DNA of 64,000 bases, taken from NCBI GenBank assembly GCA_963693315.1, contig OY856188.1:265975114-266039113 (forward strand), given 5' to 3'. The notes under the pieces are model-generated. The model saw only the letters and a list, made by a program, of their open reading frames with translations. It was not told the origin of the DNA and did no database searches. Numbering within the stretch: position 1 is the first letter of the stretch; every line of letters starts with the position of its first letter. The DNA comes from Diogma glabrata (Eukaryota > Arthropoda > Insecta > Diptera > Cylindrotomidae). The translations under genes were made by a program, and so were the position numbers. Shown in pieces: positions 35,201 through 45,484 of this stretch.

Positions 35201-36753
35201 AGACACAAACAAATATGTTCCGATTTATTTTTTATTATTTTTAACGTTTGACCACAAACCGTAAATAAAAAAATATGAATATGTTGAACTGATGAACCTA
35301 TTTTTTCCTTCACTTTATTCAATTCCATTCAGTTCTGTAGTAGCTCAGTTTACGTTCAGTGGCAACTGAATATTACCATTGGAACATACAAATTCCGGAA
35401 TACAATTCAGTTCAAGTGAATCATTCAGTAATTCACTCGATTGGAAAGCGCCTTTAATTGTAGTATAAATCAATTTTTGAATTTTTAAAACTCGCTTGAC
35501 ATTTTGAAAATTATACTAAACATGCCATGATTTTCTCTATAAACTTTATACAATAATTTATTTGTTTGTTCTAATTTTATGATTATTTTCCGGGCGATTA
35601 TTTTAAGGACGGCAAAGTAGAAAAATATATTAATATTTCATATAGCAACGGGAGTTTATTTTACGGATGTAAAGTTCAACTTTCAGCCACGATAACTAGG
35701 ATGTAAAATGTGTTTTACGATTCGTTTGTGCGTAAAAAATATTGTATAGGGATTTCGTGATGTGAAGGACAATATTAGAGAACATGTTCGTCTGTGTTCC
35801 AATTGTAAAAAAATGTTATTTGTTGTAGGTATGTAGATGGTGTTGATTTAAATTGCGAGTGTCCTCAAAGATGGGCTATGATCGCTGGGTGTGGAGGTGC
35901 ACTGTTAAAGAAACCGGATATTATAAAAGATATTATACTCGGGATCAGGAGACATTTGCCGTCATCATTTTCTATATCAGCTAAATTGCGATTATTGGAA
36001 GAGAAATCGTTAGAGTAGGCATATTTTAAAAGTTCACCAAAAACAAGTACACGAAATAAAATTAATTTTTTCAGATCAACCATCGAATTATGTCGTCAGC
36101 TGGAAAAATGTGGTGCAACATTTTTAACAATCCATGGAAGAACTTGTCAACAAAAATTAAATGAGCCGGTGAATAAAATGGCTATAAGTGAAATTAAAAA
36201 ATCACTACAAATCCCAATAGTAGCAAATGGAGACGTTATGTCACTAGCCGATGCCAACAGTTTATTTAAAACAACAAACTGCAATGGTGTTATGGCTGCG
36301 CGTGGCATGTTAGGGAATCCGGGATTATTTGCTGGTTTTGAGGAAACTCCACTAGCTTGCATCCAAGATTGGTTGGATATTGGTTATCAAGCAAAAGATC
36401 AAATATCATTCCAATCTTTCCATCATAATTTGACATTCATGACGGAAAAATTGATGAAAAAATCTAGTCGGATAGCTTTTAATAGTTTGACAAATAAACA
36501 GGATGTTTATGATTTTATTGATGATTATTTTGGTATTCGGCCGAAAAATGTAATACCTGATTATTTGGACGATGCAAAAATAGACTGTTGCTATGATGAT
36601 ACAAAATATAGAGATCAAAATTCTCGAAATGAAAGTTTTTATCGTGACGATTTAACAGATGGAAAATATTTTTTGGATAAAATAAATATAAATAAAGGAA
36701 CTTCTATTGACGATTGTGGTTTAGATTTTATGGATAATAATTTATTTCAATAA
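32273..36753 (+). CDS. DUS4-type tRNA-dihydrouridine synthase, copy 2 (paralogue)
   Basis: Exons 32273-32287, 32339-32567, 32626-32701, 35829-36014, 36075-36753; all phases agree, every splice acceptor is AG, donors are GT, and the product is again 394 residues with no stop. It keeps the barrel start (APMVRYSKLEFR), TIHGRT, VANGDV and MAARGMLGNPGLFAG. The predicted active-site segment reads NCECPQRWAM instead of NCGCPQRWAM: the glycine before the catalytic Cys is Glu. Intron 3 is 3127 nt against 63 nt in copy 1 because of repeat insertion, and its donor is weak (CC|GTAATA). Introns 1, 2 and 4 still align closely with those of copy 1, so this is a recent DNA-level duplication and not a retrocopy. 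It may be a functional paralogue or an early pseudogene; the altered residue makes reduced activity plausible. Confidence 0.75.
33088..33492 (+). repeat. GTGTCAAAA-rich repeats in DUS4 copy 2 intron 3
   Basis: The words AAGTGTGTCAAAA occur at about 33108, 33292 and 33433 (related ones at about 33091). A larger unit of about 90 bp (GCATTATAAGTT..GTCAAAAAAA to TTACCCAATTTTTTGGGAAAA) is present at 33261-33348 and again at 33402-33488. Each unit contains the perfect palindrome core CCCAATTTTTTGGG-like hairpin. Confidence 0.7.
34282..34498. mobile_element. MITE family 1, copy b
   Basis: 217 bp. Left end TTGGTCTCCACCAAGCG, right end CGCTTGGTGAAGACCAACCTT (inverted). Internal inverted pair GGAGACACAAAATTTGAGC / GCTCAAATTTTGTGTCTTC. 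Same family as 25315-26055, and this copy lacks the nested block. It lies within DUS4 copy 2 intron 3. Confidence 0.8.
34520..34608. mobile_element. 89-bp perfect hairpin (foldback)
   Basis: GTGTTCGATTTGACTGAAAC starts an arm of about 27 bp that is repeated inverted at the right end (…GTTTCAGTCAAATCGAACAC), with a ~35-bp AT-rich loop carrying a second, smaller inverted word. It is non-coding and lies in DUS4 copy 2 intron 3. It could be a tiny MITE or a structured RNA element. Confidence 0.7.
35054..35453. mobile_element. 400-bp MITE with ~50-bp inverted ends and TTA duplication
   Basis: Ends AGGCGCTTTCCAATCGAGTG (35054-35073 and inverted at 35434-35453); inverted similarity extends about 50 bp with one mismatch seen. 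TTA flanks both sides (35051-35053, 35454-35456), the 3-bp TWA target of PIF/Harbinger-type elements. No ORF. A decayed relative lies at 45485-45740. Confidence 0.8.
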
Positions 36754-37172
36754 GTAAATAAAGGAAACAAATAAAGGGAAATAAATGTAATTTTTGAAAA
36801 ATTAATTAATAAAAGTAATCTTGATTTGAAACCTAGTTGAAATTTCGTTCTAAATTATTTTCCATCGTCTGTACATAACGAGTTCTATTTAAAAGTTTTA
36901 TTGTGCTGGGCAAAAAGCCATATTGGATGATGGTTATTGTTGTGTAAAAACTTGAATGTGAATCGAACGGTTTTCTTCAACTATACTTAGACATTCAAGA
37001 ATACAAAATATTAACGTATTATGTGCAGAACAATTATTAAAAATGTAATATAGCTAGTTGTGCTATAATGTAGAACGGAGTAAAGTTGAGTAGCATGTAT
37101 TCAAGCAGTTGATCCTTGTATACTTCCAAAATTAATTTGATCCATTTTGATTTCAGATAATATTTTTATCCT
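36754..37172. other. intergenic between DUS4 copy 2 and the gypsy-class element
   Basis: No gene seen. The last five bases (ATCCT, 37168-37172) are the target duplication of the element that follows. Confidence 0.5.
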
Positions 37173-37474
37173 TGTAAACGACTCCATCTGTTAATAAAAC
37201 TTATTAACAAAACTAATTTAAATTTTTAAGTTCAACGATTATTATTATTTTGTTGGCAGCGCCGAATATTGCAACGAGGAAAATATTAGTTTTTGACAGT
37301 TCTCTATATATAACTTGCAAATCATCATCGTTCTGAAAAACATCGTTCGACATCGCCGCTGAGAATTATTAACAAGATATGTAATTTTAAATAGATTGAA
37401 TTGTATTTGTGCTAAATAAATAACAAGTTTGAGTTAATAAATGTTATTAAATATATATCTTAATCATATCTTAT
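37173..37474 (+). repeat. 5' LTR of the gypsy-class element
   Basis: 302 bp. It contains TATATATAAC (about 37309) as a possible promoter box, and AATAAA words near 37424 as possible poly(A) signals. It appears identical to 42424-42725. Confidence 0.95.
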
Positions 37475-37558
37475 ATATCAGAAGTGGGATATAAATATCC
37501 AACATCATCGAAGTGTAATTTCAATACATTGAAATTGTTAACATTTTTATAAAACAAA

Positions 37559-40500
37559 ATGTCGGAAAACGATACATGGAGAACATTATCATCGTACAAC
37601 ATGGAATCAACATCGAACAGGACAAACAACGATCTATATCAGTACCACGGAGATCAACAGTTATTATGGAATGCTTATTGTATGCAGCAACCAACAACGA
37701 ACATGTGTACACAACCTCAACATGGAACGTTTCCACCGCTGAAAATAAGTACACATCAACAAAATCAACGCATAAATTATAATCCACCGCCAAACATGGT
37801 TATACATGAACATCAAGTTAAATATAATCCACCGAACATGTGCGCACAACCTCAAAATATAAATATACCACCGAACATGTGTGCTCCACAACAACACGCT
37901 CTAACACCACCGCTGAACAAACATGAGCACAACACGCATCTCAAATTCAACTCAGCGTCATGTGAATATAGAAAATTTGAAGAAACAATGCCGCCAAGTT
38001 TTCATGAAAGACAACATGCCCAGCCATTTGATGTAAATCCAGGTAACAAATTTTTAAATTTTAATTTTTCCCCGCGAGATATATCCGAGTTGCTCGAAGA
38101 TTTCGATCCTGCATGTCGTGATGGTGTGTCCGTACTGTATTGGGTGAATGTAGTTGACCAAATACAAAAAGTTTACTGTGTCAGTGACGTAATAATTTTA
38201 TATGCCGCGGTTAGGAAGCTAAAAGGGGTAGCTAATCTATGGTATCAGTCAGTAGCGCATGGCATACGTGATTGGGTTGACTTTCGTGAGGGTATCATTA
38301 ATGAATTCAGAAAAAATCGGGATGTGGCCGATGTACATTGTACATTGGCGAATCGTAAAAAGAAACCATCAGAAAGTTTTTCGGAGTTTGCATATAATAT
38401 TAAAAAAATAGCTAGTGAAATAGATTTGGACGACGAAACTATTATAAAATATATAATTTCGGGAATCAACGACAGTGATGAAAAATTAAAATGTTCGCTG
38501 GCTATTCAGAATTTTCAATCAGTGTCACAGTTGATTGATAGATTAAAACGGTACGAAAATGTTCTAGATTTAAAACATTATCAAGTAGTTGATAAAAGTA
38601 GCAAACGAGAAGAATCATATCGGAACAATGATTATAATCATTTTAGAAATAATATTCCACGCGATCTACGTCGTTGTTTTAAATGTAACTCTAACAAACA
38701 TTTAGCTCGAGATTGCAATGAAAGGTCCAAATTAACTTGCACATTTTGCCGTCAAGAAGGACACTACGAAGCCACATGTCCTAAAAAGCAAAATAAAGTT
38801 CGGAGAGTTGAACTATTGGAACATGAGTACCTCAAATATGTGGAAATAAATGGGAAACCCAATATTAGGGCTTTCATTGATTTAGGTTTGGACTGCGTAA
38901 CAATGACAAAATCGTTAGCTTTGAGTTTGGGATTGGAATGGCAAGATTATTGTCAAATTTTAAAAGGTTTTGGTAAGGGGTTCACTTACAGTCTAGGAAA
39001 AATAAATGTTAATATAAAAATTGATGAAGTTTCGATTCGTGTAAACGTTTTAATTGTAAACGACCACGATCAAACTGAACGTTTAATGATAGGTCGAAGT
39101 GCACTTGACCAAAACGGGATTATAGTTTTTAAATCTAATAACCTGTTGAAAGTTTTGAAAATAGATAATGATAGTACAGAATTTTGTTTTAACCATGGTA
39201 AAGATAATTTTAAAATGCAAATTAATTTAAACAATAGTAATAAAAAAGACGAAAATGTAAATACGTTAAATGAATCCTCTATAAATTCGACCGAAACGGT
39301 TGTAGATTTGGAATCTAGTAATAATAATTATATCTTAGATGACGTAAATATAGAAATTGATGGTAATTTTATAAGAAAGTCTTCGGATCAAAACATATGT
39401 AGTTTTGACAGTTGTAAAGAATTCAAGGACGAAAATATTGATAACGCAGATTCGCTCGACTCCGCATGGGATTTTAATTTCACCGATGATTATTTTAATG
39501 ATAATGTTAATGATTACGTAGTTACGGATAACTTAGAAGATAGTTTAGGGTTTTATGATTTTTCGTATAATGAGAATAAAAATGTAAAAGTGAATTCAAA
39601 CAACGTTGAACAAAATCAAGTATTTGCCATCGAATCTGTTTCACCTAAATATGGTAGGATAGATGACGAAATTATTGATGAGTGCGTAAATAAAAATATT
39701 AGCTACGAATTTAAAAACGAAATTAAGCAACTAATTTCTGATTTTCGGGAAACGTTTGCATTAAGAATGGATGAAATCGGTAAAACAGATAAAGCTAGCT
39801 TAAAAATAAATTTAAACGATAGTGAACCTGTTTCGTATCGACCATATAGGCTTTCATTTCCACAACGAGAAAAAATTAAAAATCATATTAGCGAATTATT
39901 GGACTTAGGCATTATTAAGCATTCAGAATCGGATTATGCATCGCCCATCGTAGTAGTGAAAAAGAAGAACGGAGAAGATCGCATATGTGTAGATTTCCGT
40001 CGTCTTAATAAAAAGACCGTTAAAGATAGGTTTCCGTTACCAAATATGGACGATTGCTTGCAACGACTGGCAAACAATAATTATTTTACGACGCTAGATT
40101 TGGCCTCCGGTTACTATCAAGTTCCAGTTGAGGAAAGCTCAAAGAAATTAACATCATTTGTAACACCGGACGGTCAGTATGAGTTTGAAAGAATGCCATT
40201 TGGCTTAGCAAATGCGCCTGCGGTATTTCAGCGGTTAATGAACCGAATAGCAACCGAATTAAACTATGATATTGTCGTGTATATTGATGATATTATACTA
40301 CCCAGTAGAACAATTGAGGAAGGGATCCATTTATTGCATAGAGTTTTGAATAAATTAAAAGAATACGGACTTACATTGAGAATGAGCAAGTGTAAGATTT
40401 TGTCTGAAAACGTGGAATTTTTAGGTCACGAAATAAATTGCAAAGGAATTAGACCAGGAAGAAACAAAACCATATGTGTGGAAAAGTTTCCAACACCGAC

Positions 40501-42394
40501 CAATATCCATCAAATACGACAGTTTGTGGGTCTCGCTTCATACTTTAGAAAATTCGTACCACGATTTTCGACAATAGTAGAACCTATGACTAGGTTAACT
40601 AGGAAAGGTGTAAAATTTAATTGGACAAGCGAACAAGACGAAGCATTTTTAAAACTTAAAACTAAACTGTGTCAACGCGATATTTTAGTACTATTTGATT
40701 TTAGTAAGACGCACGAAATACATACGGATGCTAGTGTGTTAGGATTGGCTGGTGTTTTATTGCAACGTGAAGGAGACGATGAATATCATCCAGTAGCTTA
40801 TTTTAGCCGTCAAACGTCGGATTTAGAAAAGAAATTCCATAGCTGCGAGCTAGAATCTCTGGCAGTTGTAGAGTCACTAGACCGTTTTAGATGTTTCATT
40901 TTTGGAAAGAAATTCACCGTAGTGACTGATTGTAATTCACTAAGAACAGCCTCGTCGAAACGAGATATGATTCCCCGAATCGCTAGATGGTGGCTTAGAA
41001 TTCAAGATTATGACTTCGATATTAGACATCGTAGTGGCAAGCAAATGACGCATATCGACGCGTTAAGTCGCAATCCTGTAGAACTACCAGTAGAAGTGCA
41101 ACCGGCGACATTAGACGTTTTTAATATAGAAAGCATCGATGTAAATTGGATGGGTGTATTGCAGGATAGTGATCCTGAGGTAATTGAGATTAAGCAAAAT
41201 TTAAATAACGGAAGTCATAATGATTTTGTTATTGAAAATGGTAGGCTTTATAGGAGATTAGAAGATCAGTTATTATTTTATGTACCAACAGGAATACGTA
41301 GTAGAGTTTTGCGAACATGTCACGATGACATGGGTCATTATGGTATTGATAAGACATTATGTGCGCTCCGTAAAGTTTTCTGGTGGCCTAGAATGAAACA
41401 ATATGTAAAAAGGTATATTAATACATGTTGTGAGTGTCTCTTCCATAAGGAAAATCGTGATGCAAATAGAATATCCCTACACCCAATCGAAAAGATTCCC
41501 ACTCCGTGTCATACGTGGCATATGGACCATTTGGGCCCATTTATTAAAAGCTCGCGTAATCATTCTTATGTTTTAGTATTCATCGACGCATTTACTAAAT
41601 ACGTTTGGACCAAGGCAGTAAAGGACACATCGTCGCGATTTGTAATGAAAGCAATTGAGGAATATGCGAATATTTTTGGAATGCCGAGTCGAATAATTTC
41701 TGATCGCGGAACTGGGTTTACATCAATTAAGTTTGAGCTATTTTGTAAAAATAATCACATTGCTCATGTCAAAAACGCAACCGCAACACCGAGAGCAAAT
41801 GGACAGGTGGAGCGTTATAACCGCACTTTACTACACGCATTAAGAACCATGTCCGATTCACATCATGAGAAATGGGAAGATCATTTAATGAAAATTCAGT
41901 GGGCATTGAACAATTTGCCACACTCCGTCACTCATAAGTCACCGAATGAGTTAATTTTTGGATTCTCTCCAAAGCCAATATCTGGGGATAAACTAACGAT
42001 CCAACTATTGGATGAGTTTTCATTAAATAGGGATTTTAATACGGAAACCAGAGAAGAGATGAGAGAAGAAGCATCAAAAAAAATAAAAACTAATCAAGAT
42101 CAACAAAAGAGAAGATTTGATTTAAAATTCAGAACACCAAAGACATACAAAGTTGGTGACAAGGTGGTAGTTTACCGTGAACCGCCTGCTACAGGAGATA
42201 GCAGGAAATTGCATCGACGTTTTAGAGGGCCTTATGTCATAACTGATGTTTTGTTTGGCGATAGATATCGAGTTGAGGATCCTGCAGTTGTTGATGGTAA
42301 AAGAAGATATAAAGGAGTTGTTCCTTCGGATCACCTGCGTTTAGTTGTTGCGCCAGATGAGGAGTTTGAATGTACAAGTTCAGATGAAGATTGA
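37559..42394 (+). CDS. Gag-Pol polyprotein of the gypsy-class element, intact
   Basis: 1611 codons, one uninterrupted frame from ATG 37559. Order: a Gln/Asn/Pro-rich N-terminus (to about 150), a Gag capsid-like region (about 160-345), two CCHC zinc knuckles (CFKCNSNKHLARDC about 372, CTFCRQEGHYEATC about 394), an aspartic protease (about 435-520), an acidic linker, reverse transcriptase (YIDDII about 908), RNase H (HTDAS about 1055), integrase HHCC zinc finger (about 1255-1293), catalytic core residues in MDHLG, SDRGTGF and GQVERYNR (about 1322, 1381, 1418) and a C-terminal GPY-type module (FRGPYVITD). The order protease-RT-RNase H-integrase defines Ty3/gypsy. There is no frameshift between gag and pol. 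Oddity: the protease motif is FIDLG instead of D(S/T)G. No envelope ORF. The element encodes everything needed to be autonomous, if that protease motif works. Confidence 0.95.
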   Translation: MSENDTWRTLSSYNMESTSNRTNNDLYQYHGDQQLLWNAYCMQQPTTNMCTQPQHGTFPPLKISTHQQNQRINYNPPPNMVIHEHQVKYNPPNMCAQPQNINIPPNMCAPQQHALTPPLNKHEHNTHLKFNSASCEYRKFEETMPPSFHERQHAQPFDVNPGNKFLNFNFSPRDISELLEDFDPACRDGVSVLYWVNVVDQIQKVYCVSDVIILYAAVRKLKGVANLWYQSVAHGIRDWVDFREGIINEFRKNRDVADVHCTLANRKKKPSESFSEFAYNIKKIASEIDLDDETIIKYIISGINDSDEKLKCSLAIQNFQSVSQLIDRLKRYENVLDLKHYQVVDKSSKREESYRNNDYNHFRNNIPRDLRRCFKCNSNKHLARDCNERSKLTCTFCRQEGHYEATCPKKQNKVRRVELLEHEYLKYVEINGKPNIRAFIDLGLDCVTMTKSLALSLGLEWQDYCQILKGFGKGFTYSLGKINVNIKIDEVSIRVNVLIVNDHDQTERLMIGRSALDQNGIIVFKSNNLLKVLKIDNDSTEFCFNHGKDNFKMQINLNNSNKKDENVNTLNESSINSTETVVDLESSNNNYILDDVNIEIDGNFIRKSSDQNICSFDSCKEFKDENIDNADSLDSAWDFNFTDDYFNDNVNDYVVTDNLEDSLGFYDFSYNENKNVKVNSNNVEQNQVFAIESVSPKYGRIDDEIIDECVNKNISYEFKNEIKQLISDFRETFALRMDEIGKTDKASLKINLNDSEPVSYRPYRLSFPQREKIKNHISELLDLGIIKHSESDYASPIVVVKKKNGEDRICVDFRRLNKKTVKDRFPLPNMDDCLQRLANNNYFTTLDLASGYYQVPVEESSKKLTSFVTPDGQYEFERMPFGLANAPAVFQRLMNRIATELNYDIVVYIDDIILPSRTIEEGIHLLHRVLNKLKEYGLTLRMSKCKILSENVEFLGHEINCKGIRPGRNKTICVEKFPTPTNIHQIRQFVGLASYFRKFVPRFSTIVEPMTRLTRKGVKFNWTSEQDEAFLKLKTKLCQRDILVLFDFSKTHEIHTDASVLGLAGVLLQREGDDEYHPVAYFSRQTSDLEKKFHSCELESLAVVESLDRFRCFIFGKKFTVVTDCNSLRTASSKRDMIPRIARWWLRIQDYDFDIRHRSGKQMTHIDALSRNPVELPVEVQPATLDVFNIESIDVNWMGVLQDSDPEVIEIKQNLNNGSHNDFVIENGRLYRRLEDQLLFYVPTGIRSRVLRTCHDDMGHYGIDKTLCALRKVFWWPRMKQYVKRYINTCCECLFHKENRDANRISLHPIEKIPTPCHTWHMDHLGPFIKSSRNHSYVLVFIDAFTKYVWTKAVKDTSSRFVMKAIEEYANIFGMPSRIISDRGTGFTSIKFELFCKNNHIAHVKNATATPRANGQVERYNRTLLHALRTMSDSHHEKWEDHLMKIQWALNNLPHSVTHKSPNELIFGFSPKPISGDKLTIQLLDEFSLNRDFNTETREEMREEASKKIKTNQDQQKRRFDLKFRTPKTYKVGDKVVVYREPPATGDSRKLHRRFRGPYVITDVLFGDRYRVEDPAVVDGKRRYKGVVPSDHLRLVVAPDEEFECTSSDED

Positions 42395-42423
42395 GGTCAA
42401 TCTTATTTATCAGGATGGCCGAG

Positions 42424-42725
42424 TGTAAACGACTCCATCTGTTAATAAAACTTATTAACAAAACTAATTTAAATTTTTAAGTTCAACGATTATTATTATT
42501 TTGTTGGCAGCGCCGAATATTGCAACGAGGAAAATATTAGTTTTTGACAGTTCTCTATATATAACTTGCAAATCATCATCGTTCTGAAAAACATCGTTCG
42601 ACATCGCCGCTGAGAATTATTAACAAGATATGTAATTTTAAATAGATTGAATTGTATTTGTGCTAAATAAATAACAAGTTTGAGTTAATAAATGTTATTA
42701 AATATATATCTTAATCATATCTTAT
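42424..42725 (+). repeat. 3' LTR of the gypsy-class element
   Basis: 302 bp; matches 37173-37474 base for base as far as I can read, and is followed by the duplicated ATCCT. Confidence 0.95.
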
Positions 42726-43066
42726 ATCCTCTTTAATGTTTCCTTATGATCTTTTATGGCCAGAATATTAGTTTTGATTTTAAAGTACATATTAGTTTTA
42801 ACATAGCCAAAGTTTTCAGAAGTTTAATAATTATTTTATTAATAAAATGCGTCACTTTACATAAACATTTTTTATTGTGAACTTTGTTTATTTGAAGAAT
42901 GTTTAGCGAATTGAACAATTTAAGAATTTATTTTTTAATATAATTTACATTTATGTTTAAGTTTTGGAATAATAACTTTTTTAATTAATGGAAATCAAAA
43001 CACATTTTGGAAACTTTTTTAATTCTTTTCCAAATCGAAAAAACAAGAACTCTTTAAAAAAACTCT

Positions 43067-43179
43067 TTGGAAACAAAATCCTAAAAATAATAATATATTT
43101 TTTGTTTTTTTTCATAAATATCAAGGAAATCATCGCCTGCTAATTTCTTAAAATTTTAAATTTAATGTTCGCCACAACA
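43067..43179 (-). repeat. LTR-like direct repeat, copy 1 (minus strand)
   Basis: On the minus strand it begins TGTTGTGGCGAACATT, preceded by a tract of seven G (plus strand TCCCCCCCTA, 43181-43190) that looks like a polypurine tract. The first ~115 bp are almost the same as at 44648-44763. It is interpreted as the 3' LTR of a decayed minus-strand element. Confidence 0.45.
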
Positions 43180-43424
43180 CTCCCCCCCTAGTGCCATCGA
43201 AGATGGAACGATAAAAGAAATGTAGCTAGTAATAGTTGGAAAGAGGAGAAGGTTTTTTGAATGATCGAGTATTGTAGCGAAAAAGAGAATGTTTGAAGAT
43301 GTTGTTAGAAATCGATACCATTTGGTGGAGAAAAAAAATAAATTATGGGTCTTACGAATTTGGAGTTCTGCAAAAAAAAAAAGAAACGAACAATTATGGA
43401 GTTATGGTAACACGAGTGGAGATA

Positions 43425-43790
43425 TAGGTCTGACAGAGCTGAGTTGCCTGAGACCAATATTTGTGGAGATGTGTACCATAGGTTAAAAGGTTCGTTTAAA
43501 ATACGAGAAGCAGAAAAGCAACGTCGGTGATGCTGAATGTCTGACAGATCAAAGTTGACTGAGACAATACTAGCATGTACAATCGTGAATATTAGTTAAT
43601 TTTTCGAAAAGTAGCTGTCAAAAGCAAGAATAAGCAGAAATTTAGCGTAAGCAAAAGAGTGCATATGGTAACACAAGTTTGGTAAAGTCTGACAGTACAA
43701 AGTTGACTGAGACCAATGTTTACCTTGGAGACGTGTACCAAAAGTTAAGGAGAGTAGAGTGGGTCTTACAAAAGAAATATATGTTAGACT
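43425..43790 (+). repeat. three imperfect copies of a GTCTGACAG…GAGACCAAT unit
   Basis: Units of about 70-80 bp near 43429, 43537 and 43685 share GTCTGACAG, AAAGTTGACTGAGAC(C)AAT and GGAGA.GTGTACCA..GTTAA. They are irregularly spaced, with no coding sense. They lie between the two LTR-like repeats. Confidence 0.5.
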
Positions 43791-44647
43791 TCGGCCCATA
43801 GTATCGATTTAAAAACAAAAAAAAAATTTTTTAAAATTAATCGCACTACAAGAAGTTGGCGCGGCTTCAAAGCCGAAAAATAAGAATTTGGAGAAAAAAA
43901 AAATATGTCGCTAGGAGAAAACTAGATTATGTCTTAACAGTCGAAACAACTAGTTGGAAGAATATGTGGTCACTAAGGGAAAAGTGTTGTGTCGCTGTGA
44001 AAAAAAAAAGAAAATATTTTAATAAAATTAAATTATTTAAAACAAAATGAAGCAAGCACTAATTTAAATTAAGAAGGAGAAAAAAAATTGAATCGAATTA
44101 TAAAATTGATACTTCTTACAGTTGACTCCCATTGGAAGGTTTGTTCATTGTCGGGGTTACCAGTTTTAGTTGTTACTGCGTTGAGTGTAGGTAAATTTTA
44201 ATATAGAGGCTGGCTGCTAGTGGCGTTGAATTTTTCAGGAGATGAATATGATGATGCGAGATGTTGTTGGAGATGTTGTATCCAATATAAGTAGAATTTA
44301 TTGTTGTAATTCATTATCTTTTTCTAAAGTATTCATCTTAAATAATGGCAGAATCTATCTAATGAAAATTGTGTAAATGGATCTGATGAAATGTTTGAAG
44401 TTAAAGATATTGAAGAACGTGAATATTTGACATCATCAATGGTTCTGTTTTCTCATGATAATTAATTAATGACGTGTATTGATTTGATTTCCATAAATTT
44501 ATTTTATTACATTTTGACTTAACATGTTAACAGTAAAACATTTATTATAATATTTAAAATTTGGAATAGTGAAAAATAAAATTTAAAACAAATTTATTAC
44601 ACAAACATTTTTTACATCACGAAAATCAAGAATTTTATCAAAACTGT

Positions 44648-44763
44648 TTGGAAAGAAAACAAAATCCGAAAAATAATAATATATTTTTTGTTTTTTTTTC
44701 ATAAATATCAAGGAAATCATCGCCTGCTAATTTCTTAAAATTTTAAATTTAATGTTCGCCACA
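44648..44763 (-). repeat. LTR-like direct repeat, copy 2 (minus strand)
   Basis: Starts TGTGGCGAACATTAAATTTA on the minus strand and parallels 43067-43179; similarity fades after about 115 bp. No open frame lies in the ~1.47 kb between the two copies. Confidence 0.45.
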
Positions 44764-44797
44764 GTAACATGTAAAAATGTATTTTCATTATTCTAGA

Positions 44798-45370
44798 AAA
44801 GGGAGGAAGTGTTGGAGTCGAACGCCTCTCTATCCGATCATTTTTTAGTATAAATTTTGTTTGACTAGAATGTTTTTGTTCTTTGGACACCTCTAAAATG
44901 TTTTCTGTGTGCGCGTCTGGACCATTGCTAACAACACTAAACTCGCGAAATTTGTATATTAAGGTGCAACGCAGTAATTAAAAACTTGCCTTAATTTAAT
45001 CATTGATGGTACTATCTGTATTTAGGAAATTAGACCCAGTCTCAGGGCCCATTTATTTAATAATAGTGAAACGTTAACAAAACAAATTTGGGCCTAGTTC
45101 CAAGAAGTAGAAGATTAAGAGTGAAATCCAGAAACATAGCTTTATCACAATTTTTTTTCTCATTCTATCCCACAACGATTTTATTTAACATATTAATTCT
45201 TATGTTTCATATCCAAATTTTAAGATGAGTATTAGTCTTGAGTGGAATCGAATTCTTCACACAAAAATTTTCTCAGCTAAAGATATTTGATACATTTCAC
45301 TTAATACTACATAAATTTATTATAGATGGCGCAATAATATCACTCCACAAACTTTTCACTGTAAAATAAT
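44798..45370 (+). other. intergenic with a polypurine-tract/LTR-like start
   Basis: AAAAGGGAGGAAG (44798-44810) is followed directly by TGTTGGAGTCGAACGC, the form of a polypurine tract plus a copia-type LTR start. No matching second LTR or coding region was found, so this is only suggestive. Confidence 0.25.
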
Positions 45371-45484
45371 GTTTTGTTCGCTACGCTTCAACAGAACAAC
45401 GTACTTTTTTGTGGCAGCGTAGACTGTGGCAGTGTGGCAGAACGTATGTCTGAACGTATGTCGTGTGGCAGAACGTATGTCTAT

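Larger units (their letters stand above)
37173..42725 (+). mobile_element. complete Ty3/gypsy-class LTR retrotransposon
   Basis: 5553 bp, flanked by ATCCT on both sides (37168-37172 and 42726-42730). Two 302-bp LTRs start TGTAAACGACTCC and end ATATCTTAT; reading by eye I see no difference between them, so the insertion is recent. The internal domain has one long gag-pol frame. A purine-containing tract (AGGATGGCCGAG) precedes the 3' LTR. The sequence after the 5' LTR (ATATCAGAAGTGGGATATAAA) should hold the primer-binding site, but I cannot name the tRNA. Confidence 0.95.
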
